Shown here piece by piece: positions 13,607 to 17,912 of a DNA stretch of 17,912 nt. The notes under the pieces are model-generated. The model did not search any database. It saw only the letters and a program-made list of their open reading frames with translations, and had not been told where the DNA came from. The translations under genes and the position numbers were made by a program. How positions within the stretch are numbered: position 1 is the first letter of the stretch; each line of letters starts with the position of its first letter. The stretch comes from JBEKTY01 sp049515555 (GTDB taxonomy: Bacteria > Planctomycetota > Planctomycetia > Pirellulales > Thermoguttaceae). The stretch lies in assembly GCA_049515555.1 (NCBI GenBank), contig JBEKTY010000164.1, forward strand, positions 1-17,912, written 5' to 3'.

Positions 13607-14212
13607 ATGCCGGTCCTTCGCTGCACCTCGAAGTTGCTCGGTGACATTGACGATGAGCCGATGGCCGAATCCAGCACGCCTGGTCCATCGCCCCTTGGTG
13701 ACTGGTACGGCCACATCTTCACGGCGGATCGCCACAAGTGCATTCTCTTCATCAACGAACCGACGCTGTTCGTCAGCTTGGCCTGCTGGGTCATGAAGTC
13801 TCAATATCGCCAGATCGTGCCGTTCTTCGTTGAATCGTTGACCCTGACCCTACGGAACCAGGCTTTCCACCCCGACGAGATCGACTTCATTCTCGGCCTG
13901 CACAAAGACACCACGGTGGGCAGAACGCTGAACCCTACTATGATTGGCTCGCTCAACAACCGGGTCTCGAACGCTAAGAGCATGCTCCAATGGCATGGTG
14001 GCTATGACTATTGCGACTGCCGGGTAATCAACATTGGCCTCAATGAAACGCCGATGAAGCCGATTGGCTACTCGACCGGCATGGAGAAGATGGCGGCGTT
14101 GGTTGCAGGGTTGAGGAAGCAGTGCGACCGACCGCCATATTGGCCGAGATGTCCCAAGAAAACGAAGAAGCCCGCACAATTAAGGCGGGCTTCTCACTTC
14201 AGGATTCTTTGA
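13607..14212 (+). CDS. DUF6933-like protein with replaced C-terminus, 201 aa
   Basis: The start MPVLRCTSKLLGDI, followed by LGDWYGHIFTADRHKCILFI and NEPTLFVSLACWV, matches from memory a widespread uncharacterised family (DUF6933), and the length up to about residue 180 fits. The middle contains FHPDEIDFILGLHKDTTVGR and TLNPTMIGSLNNRV, also typical. The last 20 residues (PKKTKKPAQLRRASHFRIL) are encoded by the repeated non-coding unit at 14155-14313, including its terminator hairpin read from the other side. So the original stop seems to be lost and the tail is probably not functional. No ribosome site precedes the ATG. The function of the family is unknown. Confidence 0.75.
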   Translation: MPVLRCTSKLLGDIDDEPMAESSTPGPSPLGDWYGHIFTADRHKCILFINEPTLFVSLACWVMKSQYRQIVPFFVESLTLTLRNQAFHPDEIDFILGLHKDTTVGRTLNPTMIGSLNNRVSNAKSMLQWHGGYDYCDCRVINIGLNETPMKPIGYSTGMEKMAALVAGLRKQCDRPPYWPRCPKKTKKPAQLRRASHFRIL

Positions 14213-14313
14213 GGGAGAGGCGGTACGCCGACCTCGGTCACCTGTTGCCCATGCTAACGTCGGGCCAGCGGTGGAACCCGGTGTATCGGCCCTTCCTTCT
14301 TGGCTGGCCAACC
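14155..14313 (-). ncRNA. Candidate small RNA, copy 1
   Basis: A non-coding unit of about 160 bases, about 90% similar by eye to copy 2 at 14398-14554 (offset 243 bases). On the minus strand it has a promoter (14320-14348), a GC-rich body with small hairpins (for example GGCG-GTA-CGCC and CCGA-GG-TCGG), and an intrinsic terminator. Reading frames through the two copies are not conserved as protein. The family is not one I recognise. Its 3' end overlaps the 3' end of the convergent DUF6933-like gene. Confidence 0.5.
14156..14193 (-). terminator. Intrinsic terminator of small RNA copy 1
   Basis: Minus strand: GAAGCCCGC (14193-14185), 9-base loop, GCGGGCTTC (14175-14167), then TTCGTTTTCTT. A stable 9-bp GC-rich stem followed by a T-rich tail. 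On the plus strand the tail is only TCTCACTTC, so the minus direction is favoured. Confidence 0.7.
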
Positions 14314-14319
14314 ACATGT

Positions 14320-14348
14320 AATCTACCATAACGTCGCAAAGTCCGCAA
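14320..14348 (-). promoter_or_regulatory. Promoter of small RNA copy 1
   Basis: Minus strand: TTGCGG (14348-14343), 17 bp, TAGATT (14325-14320) preceded by TGG. Confidence 0.55.
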
Positions 14349-14397
14349 CAGTTTGACACACCGTCTCGCAGGAATTTCGGGGGGCGGGTGGTGTAAG

Positions 14398-14554
14398 CCA
14401 AGAAACGAAGAAGCCCGCTCAATTAAGGCGGGCTTCTCACTTCAGGGTTCTTTGAGGGAGAGGCGGTACGCCAACCTCGGCCACCTGTTGCCCATTTCAT
14501 GTCGAGCGAGCGGTGGAACCCGGTGTGTCGGCCCTCCCTCTTGGCTGGCCAGCC
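14398..14554 (-). ncRNA. Candidate small RNA, copy 2
   Basis: Second unit of the tandem pair. The body, terminator and TGG-TAG..T box are all kept relative to copy 1, while the 65-base spacer between the units is not repeated. Differences cluster in the middle (about 14498-14512), and one change in the CCGA-GG-TTGG hairpin keeps pairing through G-U. Confidence 0.5.
14399..14436 (-). terminator. Intrinsic terminator of small RNA copy 2
   Basis: Minus strand: GAAGCCCGC (14436-14428), 9-base loop, GCGGGCTTC (14418-14410), then TTCGTTTCTT. Both stems are identical to copy 1; one loop base differs. Confidence 0.7.
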
Positions 14555-14560
14555 ACTTGT

Positions 14561-14566
14561 ATCCTA
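14561..14566 (-). promoter_or_regulatory. -10 box of small RNA copy 2
   Basis: TGGTAGGAT on the minus strand, at the position equivalent to the box of copy 1. I see no good -35 at 16-18 bp, so it would rely on the extended -10 or be weaker than copy 1. Confidence 0.4.
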
Positions 14567-14719
14567 CCACGGTCCGGACATTAGGCTATACCCCCGTTGG
14601 GCACACCCAGCCCGAATCCCAAGCGATCCGCAGGCGGCAGCAAGCGAAGTGTGCTCGGCGGTCAGCCCGTTCAGTGGCGCCGGCTGGCAGTGCTAGCATG
14701 GCAATTCCACCAGAGGGGC

Positions 14720-14748
14720 TTACAATCAATGCACTGATGTGGTAGCAT
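14720..14748 (+). promoter_or_regulatory. Promoter of the BON gene
   Basis: TTACAA (14720-14725), 17 bp, TAGCAT (14743-14748) preceded by TGG. It predicts a leader of about 195 bases before the ATG at 14951. Confidence 0.5.
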
Positions 14749-14842
14749 CATTCGTAGTCCTGACCACAAAAGCTAGGTTCGCCGCACGCACGCTCACTTT
14801 CTCTCCTAAGCGGCTCTCCCAGCGGTTGCGTTCAGCACCACT

Positions 14843-14912
14843 TTGCCTCACAAGGCCCACGCCGAGTCGTGGCGGTCCATTGGGCGGCCAGTTGTAGCTG
14901 GCTGTGAGGCAA
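14843..14912 (+). other. Inverted repeat in the BON leader
   Basis: TTGCCTCACA (14843-14852) and TGTGAGGCAA (14903-14912) are a perfect 10-bp inverted repeat. The pairing extends inward with GCC/GGC past a two-base bulge, closing a 44-base GC-rich loop. In RNA it would form a long stem 38 bases upstream of the start. It could be a regulatory leader structure; no known riboswitch is recognised. Confidence 0.4.
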
Positions 14913-14950
14913 TCCAGCCACGGATGGTTTCCACGCAAGGATGTAAGACG

Positions 14951-15178
14951 ATGCTCTCGCTTGCGATTGTCGATGGTTGTAGAATTGCCGAGGCGGCGAC
15001 GGAGTGCCTGCGGGCCAGCCCCTATAAGGTGCTTGCAGGGGTGGCGTGTGAGTGCGATCACGGCGTGCTTTCCCTGAAAGGTCACCTGTCCAGCTTCTAC
15101 TTGAAGCAACATGCCCAGGAATCTGTGGCCATGGTCAACGGTGTGACTCAGGTGGTCAACGAAATCGAAGTGGAATGA
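14951..15178 (+). CDS. BON-domain protein, 75 aa
   Basis: A stand-alone BON domain fills the protein: AEAATECLRASPYKVLAGVA (helix and first strand), GVLSLKGHLSSFYLKQHAQE (strand, Gly, helix) and VNGVTQVVNEIEVE (V.GV..V.N.I.V, the usual ending). BON domains bind lipids or peptidoglycan-associated surfaces when exported. No signal peptide is visible here, so this one is probably cytoplasmic or membrane-peripheral. The CEC pair (about residues 33-35) is also seen in similar planctomycete proteins as I remember them. I chose the ATG at 14951, with AAGGA ten bases upstream; an in-frame ATG at 14924 lacks a ribosome site. The gene has a long leader with an inverted repeat. Confidence 0.8.
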   Translation: MLSLAIVDGCRIAEAATECLRASPYKVLAGVACECDHGVLSLKGHLSSFYLKQHAQESVAMVNGVTQVVNEIEVE

Positions 15179-15275
15179 TGCCGGCGACGGTGAACGGGGG
15201 CTATGCCGGATGACCGGGGATTGGATACAGAACCGGGACGGTCCGATCAATGTTGGGTAGGATGGGGGGTGAACT

Positions 15276-15518
15276 ATGATTCGGATCGACTTGTTGGACA
15301 ACACGGCCAGCGTGAAGCACATCGATTTCTTCGTGGTTCCAGTGGCCCAACAGAAAGATTTCACCTGTATTCCAGACGGCATATTGCCGTTGCGTAGTGT
15401 CGTGCGGCTTTCCCGTAAGCTCAGGGCTGGGCGTGTATTCGGGCGGATGGGCAAGTACGTCTGGTATCGACTGCTTGGGACACCGGCTGGCACGCACAAG
15501 AGCCCCCTATGCAACTAG
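15276..15518 (+). CDS. Small hypothetical protein, 80 aa
   Basis: Reads MIRIDLLDNTASVKHIDFFV, VPVAQQKDFTCIPDGILPLR, then a basic helix (VVRLSRKLRAGRVFGRMGKY). No family recognised. GGGGGGTGA lies just before the ATG, and TAGGAT (15258-15263), preceded by GGG, may be its -10 box. It lies 97 bases after the BON gene on the same strand, so it may be partly co-transcribed with it. It converges on the gene at 15555. Confidence 0.5.
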   Translation: MIRIDLLDNTASVKHIDFFVVPVAQQKDFTCIPDGILPLRSVVRLSRKLRAGRVFGRMGKYVWYRLLGTPAGTHKSPLCN

Positions 15519-15554
15519 CAGTGAAGGGCCAACGAAATCGGAGGATCACTTGCG

Positions 15555-15866
15555 CTACTCGCCGGTCTGCCTCGGAGCATGGAGCGGCGATTTCGTCTGC
15601 GGTATATCCCTGTCTAACCAATGACGCAGCCGAGCGTGGAACTGGCCCGAGGTCTCGCCTTCGATCCGTTTGCACTCGCCGAAGAGATCAGTTCGGTGTT
15701 GAAGCTCAGCGGCTCCCAGAGGGGTTCGGCCGAGTTGGCTAATGAACGTCAGCAGTTGCGTTAGGTTGTCCTCGGCAAGTTCTTCTTCGAGCATGGTCTC
15801 TCGCCGACTCCTGTATTGCAGGGTTATCTCGTTGGCCTCACGACTTGCTTTTCGGCTGATATCCAT
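15555..15866 (-). CDS. Conserved planctomycete-type hypothetical protein, 103 aa
   Basis: Reads MDISRKASREANEITLQYRS, RRETMLEEELAEDNLTQLLT, FISQLGRTPLGAAELQHRTD and ends RLRHWLDRDIPQTKSPLHAP RQTGE. An acidic helix in the first half is followed by a Pro-rich, conserved-looking tail. I remember near-identical endings from Gemmata-type genomes, where the function is unknown; this is memory, not a search. The ATG at 15866 is fixed by AAGGAGAAG just upstream and a TATAAT box 46 bases before it. The 20 in-frame residues before it are leader. Divergent from the gene at 16146. Confidence 0.75.
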   Translation of the reverse strand: MDISRKASREANEITLQYRSRRETMLEEELAEDNLTQLLTFISQLGRTPLGAAELQHRTDLFGECKRIEGETSGQFHARLRHWLDRDIPQTKSPLHAPRQTGE

Positions 15867-15911
15867 ACTGCTTCTCCTTCCGCTGCCATCCACAGTGATT
15901 CCAATGAGGAT

Positions 15912-15917
15912 ATTATA
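15912..15917 (-). promoter_or_regulatory. Perfect -10 box of the 103-residue protein gene
   Basis: TGCTATAAT on the minus strand: consensus TATAAT with the TGN extension. No convincing -35 is visible. Confidence 0.55.
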
Positions 15918-15994
15918 GCAGATCATTACGCCCCTCGCCCGGTGTTTTTGTGGCGAAGCCCTGGTTGAGGTCGGACCGGTATATGGACGCCCGA

Positions 15995-16024
15995 TTGCCC
16001 GGTTGGACAGGGACCGGCTATAAT
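15995..16024 (+). promoter_or_regulatory. Promoter of the 70-residue protein gene
   Basis: TTGCCC (15995-16000), 18 bp, TATAAT (16019-16024). The transcript would have a leader of about 115 bases. Confidence 0.55.
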
Positions 16025-16056
16025 ACTACGGGAGCCACGAACGTCGAAATCGTCGC

Positions 16057-16103
16057 CAACCAGATGGTTGTCCTGGACGAGGACGGCAACGGATGCGGTT
16101 GCC
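16057..16103 (+). other. Structured leader with consecutive hairpins
   Basis: CAACC-AGAT-GGTTG (16057-16070) and GGCAAC-7 nt-GTTGCC (16085-16103) lie in the leader between the promoter and the ATG at 16146, with a possible small TCC/GGA stem between them. The same stretch is open in one frame (VEIVANQMVVLDEDGNGCGC), so a short coding role is an alternative. Confidence 0.3.
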
Positions 16104-16145
16104 ACAGGGTGGCGGTATGGGCTCCAATAGTTAAGGGGAAATGCG

Positions 16146-16358
16146 ATGGAAACGGTCGTTCGATTTGTGGATGACAAAACGGTGCTTGTGCAATCCCGGT
16201 CGGAATCACAGGACGGCTCGCCAGCGGGCGATGTCAGCCGTGAGTTAAGGGCTGGTGATTCGGTCTGGGGTTATAGCTACGAGCAGTGGCGGGAGATGGG
16301 CGAGGGCAGCCACGAAATCAAATCCATGAAGGGCACCACATCGTCGGCTTCGGAATGA
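16146..16358 (+). CDS. Small hypothetical protein, 70 aa
   Basis: Reads METVVRFVDDKTVLVQSRSE, SQDGSPAGDVSRELRAGDSV, WGYSYEQWREMGEGSHEIKS. A strand-like N-terminus is followed by a polar, Ser-rich middle and tail; no family recognised. AAGGGGA lies about six bases before the ATG, and a TATAAT promoter lies 120 bases upstream. It is convergent with the DUF2293 gene, with 47 bases between them and no clear terminator. Confidence 0.55.
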   Translation: METVVRFVDDKTVLVQSRSESQDGSPAGDVSRELRAGDSVWGYSYEQWREMGEGSHEIKSMKGTTSSASE

Positions 16359-16405
16359 AGGATGGCGGTGCCGCCGTAGCCGTCCCCGCCAGTATAGGCA
16401 CCGTT

Positions 16406-17080
16406 TCAATTGCCGCCCGCCAGTGCCTTCTTGAGCGGGCAATCTTCCCCGACCGGTTCTCCCCTCCGATACCGGTCCAGCAATTCATGGGACCGCTGAG
16501 CCAGAATGAGTCGCACCTCTCGCCGCTTCCCTTTGACCCTGGTGATCTTCATCGAGTCGTAGTCAGTGGTCTGGTGCCGCATCCAGGCGATGACGGCCGC
16601 TGCGGCACGGTGCTGGACAGGGATTCGCTTCGTCCTGGCGACGGTGCCGCATCCAACTGGGGTCGCATGATCGGCCACGGTCCGGGCAAGCCGATGGGCA
16701 AGGTCGGCGTATCTGGGGTGAATGGCCAGGAACTCCAGGACCGCACCGTAGAAATCTTCGACGTATTCGGCCTGGGCTTTATCACGGCGTCGGGCGTCGG
16801 CATCTTTGCGTTTTGCGTATCCCTCGGTGGATCGCTCGGCTTCGAGATCGGCACGGATTTTCTCGATGGTGGCTGCCGGTGCCCAGATGCCCCGTGAGAA
16901 TACCCTGCGGCCCTTTTTCTCCTGGACGACCCAATGTTCTCCAGCCGCCTTGACCCGCCGGGTCAAGGCGGCGTCTCCCGGCGGCAGCAGTGCCCAGCCT
17001 TCCGGTGCGATCAGCACCTTTCCATCGGCTGACCGGACGGAGTTCGGGGTGGGGCCGGGGGAGAAGGTGGTTTCGTTCAT
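16406..17080 (-). CDS. DUF2293-domain protein, 224 aa
   Basis: Residues about 130-205 match DUF2293 from memory: HATPVGCGTVARTKRIPVQH, RAAAAVIAWMRHQTTDYDSM, ITRVKGKRREVRLILAQRSH and ELLDRYRRGE. This domain is uncharacterised; its strongly basic composition suggests nucleic-acid binding (inference). The N-terminal part contains a short strand-rich region (VLIAPEGWALLPPGDAALTR, HWVVQEKKGRRVFSRGIWAP) and a charged helix (KRKDADARRRDKAQAEYVED). The ATG at 17080 overlaps the stop of the 53-residue gene (ATGA), and AAGGA precedes it. Last gene of the cold-shock operon, so it may be made under the same conditions. Confidence 0.8.
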   Translation of the reverse strand: MNETTFSPGPTPNSVRSADGKVLIAPEGWALLPPGDAALTRRVKAAGEHWVVQEKKGRRVFSRGIWAPAATIEKIRADLEAERSTEGYAKRKDADARRRDKAQAEYVEDFYGAVLEFLAIHPRYADLAHRLARTVADHATPVGCGTVARTKRIPVQHRAAAAVIAWMRHQTTDYDSMKITRVKGKRREVRLILAQRSHELLDRYRRGEPVGEDCPLKKALAGGN

Positions 17081-17238
17081 TTCGTCGCTTCCTTGCGTAA
17101 CGATCCCACCTCGACTGGAGCCGACCACAACATCGGGTGGTGAAGGTCGAACTCGGCCTGGGCGATGCGGACGGCGGCATCGAAGTCCTCGTCGGGCAGG
17201 ACCGGGTTCAAGACCTCGTCGCCGACGACACTCGGCAC
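17077..17238 (-). CDS. Small protein between cold-shock and DUF2293 genes, 53 aa
   Basis: Read from a GTG at 17238: VPSVVGDEVLNPVLPDEDFD, AAVRIAQAEFDLHHPMLWSA, PVEVGSLRKEATK. It begins 12 bases after the cold-shock stop and ends in an ATGA overlap with the DUF2293 gene, so it is translated within the operon. The DFDAAVRIAQAEFDLHH helix looks protein-like. The GTG start with a nearby AGGA is weak but is the only option after the in-frame stop of the preceding gene. Family not recognised. Confidence 0.55.
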   Translation of the reverse strand: MPSVVGDEVLNPVLPDEDFDAAVRIAQAEFDLHHPMLWSAPVEVGSLRKEATK

Positions 17239-17250
17239 GTCCTGCCAGAA

Positions 17251-17448
17251 CTACATCGGTGTGACGATCTCGGCACGGGGGCCTTTCGGACCCTGGCCTT
17301 CGGTATAGGACACCTTTTGGCCCTCACTCAGTTCCTCGAAACCGACACCTTGCAGGGCTGATGAGTGGAAGAACAGGTCTTTGCCACTTTCCGTCTTGAT
17401 GAACCCGAAGCCCTTGTCCGTCAACTTCTTGATGGTGCCTTGGGGCAT
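17251..17448 (-). CDS. csp: Cold-shock domain protein, 65 aa
   Basis: A complete single cold-shock domain: MPQGTIKKLTDKGFGFIKTE, SGKDLFFHSSALQGVGFEEL, SEGQKVSYTEGQGPKGPRAE, IVTPM. The RNA-binding motifs RNP1 (KGFGFI, 12-17) and RNP2 (LFFHSSA, 25-31) are intact. Such proteins bind single-stranded RNA and DNA and act as RNA chaperones. The tryptophan usually found near the start (V.WF) is replaced (IKKL), as in the TIKKLTDKGFGFI subgroup. I chose the ATG at 17448, with GGGAAA upstream; the frame continues to a GTG at 17703, but a promoter lies inside that stretch. The leader is about 75 bases. First gene of the operon with the 53-residue and DUF2293 genes. Confidence 0.9.
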   Translation of the reverse strand: MPQGTIKKLTDKGFGFIKTESGKDLFFHSSALQGVGFEELSEGQKVSYTEGQGPKGPRAEIVTPM

Positions 17449-17527
17449 TGGCGTATTTCCCGTAGTGATTGCTTGGATCGACACCGCCCGGCTCACGATT
17501 GCCGACCGGTCGCCGTCCTTTGGAAGA

Positions 17528-17557
17528 AGTGTACCCGGCCGGGGTGCGATTACGCAA
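17528..17557 (-). promoter_or_regulatory. Promoter of the cold-shock operon
   Basis: Minus strand: TTGCGT (17557-17552), 18 bp, TACACT (17533-17528). It leaves a leader of about 75 bases, as often seen for cold-shock genes. Confidence 0.5.
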
Positions 17558-17799
17558 GTGGGTTGCCCATCGGACTGGCCAGCAACCTCAGTCGGGGCCG
17601 TCGTAAACGGCGAACACCTGGAACCGGTTGGGACCGAAACCGTCTCCACTGCCTTCAACATCTTCTCCAGAGACTCCGGATCAGCCAACGATGGCACGGC
17701 CACGATGCCGGGAGCGTGGCGAATCTTAGCTGTGGAAACCTGGCTGCGTGGTGGCTAGACTGGGGATTGGGAAACTCAAAGGATGAGGGACCAGGGCGA
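17558..17799. other. Stretch with no supported gene
   Basis: Both strands are open here. On the minus strand a frame from GTG 17703 (MAVPSLADPESLEKMLKAVE, TVSVPTG) runs in phase into the cold-shock gene and looks mildly protein-like, but it has no ribosome site and would bury the promoter. The plus-strand frame ends at 17758. Neither is called. Confidence 0.4.
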
Positions 17800-17828
17800 T
17801 TGCGCCATACTGGGTAATCTGGTATGAA
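17800..17828 (+). promoter_or_regulatory. Promoter of the gene at the window end
   Basis: TTGCGC (17800-17805), 17 bp, TATGAA (17823-17828) preceded by TGG. Confidence 0.5.
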
Positions 17829-17901
17829 TGGGGCATTGCGATTCGCGGTATCTGCCGGAGGGTTTCCGGGGCGCGAGTTGCGGCAGATCAGGAAGGTCGC
17901 C

Positions 17902-17912
17902 ATGCCCAAGAA
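17902..17912 (+). CDS. Start of a gene cut by the window end
   Basis: AGGAAGG (17890-17896) lies five bases before ATG CCC AAG AA, that is MPK and an incomplete codon. With the promoter at 17800-17828, this is very likely a real gene start; the product cannot be told. Confidence 0.5.

Noticed and set aside
14726..15514. Minus-strand 262-codon frame
   Set aside because: It runs antisense through the BON gene and the 80-residue gene and shows no protein-like pattern.
16180..16196. GCTTGTGCAA as a reverse copy of the hairpin core
   Set aside because: It lies inside the 70-residue gene and has no complementary arms.
17449..17703. N-terminally extended cold-shock protein
   Set aside because: A complete cold-shock domain starts at 17448 and a promoter lies at 17528-17557; the extension has no ribosome site.

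Overview
The window looks like chromosome or accessory DNA from a GC-rich bacterium, most likely a planctomycete of the Gemmata type. This is inferred from remembered protein families: a stand-alone BON-domain protein, a coiled-coil plus XRE helix-turn-helix protein, a DUF2293 protein, a DUF6933-like protein and a 103-residue protein ending PLHAPRQTGE. Promoters are fairly uniform, with -35 boxes such as TTGCCA or TTGCGC, 16-18 bp spacers, and TAGAAT, TAGACT or TAGATT as -10, often preceded by TGG. There are no rRNA or tRNA genes, no CRISPR array and no intact transposase. Most genes are small and of unknown function.

Layout. 1-3838: five minus-strand genes. They encode an unknown 128-residue protein, a membrane-anchored protein with four 21-residue coiled-coil repeats, a phage-type HNH-like protein with a modular DNA-binding N-terminus, and two overlapping small membrane proteins. 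Three related intergenic hairpin elements (near 580, 2140 and 4122) lie between or beside these genes, and a different 16-bp-stem hairpin lies at 2941-2976. 4163-5364: a plus-strand pair, an Abi-alpha (DUF4393) protein followed by a 131-residue partner. 5334-7718: a convergent minus-strand operon with a zinc-ribbon/Mrr-type nuclease, an HNH nuclease and a truncated third gene, all with overlapping ends. The two operons side by side suggest a small defence region. 7868-8019: a strong plus-strand promoter and ribosome site in front of a 23-codon reading frame. 8143-9969: a 608-residue protein of unknown function, with a palindromic operator-like site upstream.

10375-12873: a 69-residue protein, then a divergent two-gene operon (unknown protein plus four-TPR protein) and a possible gene fragment. 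12919-14212: the XRE regulator and a DUF6933-like gene whose 3' end runs into a repeated non-coding unit. 14155-14566: two tandem, about 90% similar, minus-strand units, each with a -10-like box at one end and an intrinsic terminator at the other; these are candidate small RNAs. 14720-15518: a BON protein with a long leader containing an inverted repeat, and an 80-residue protein. 15555-16358: a divergent pair of small genes with good promoters. 16406-17557: a minus-strand operon of cold-shock protein, 53-residue protein and DUF2293 protein. The window ends in the first codons of another plus-strand gene.

The strongest candidates for something undescribed are the tandem small-RNA pair, the hairpin element with compensating stem changes, and the adjacent Abi-alpha and Mrr/HNH operons. 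All assignments come from reading the sequence and memory of families; no database search was run.
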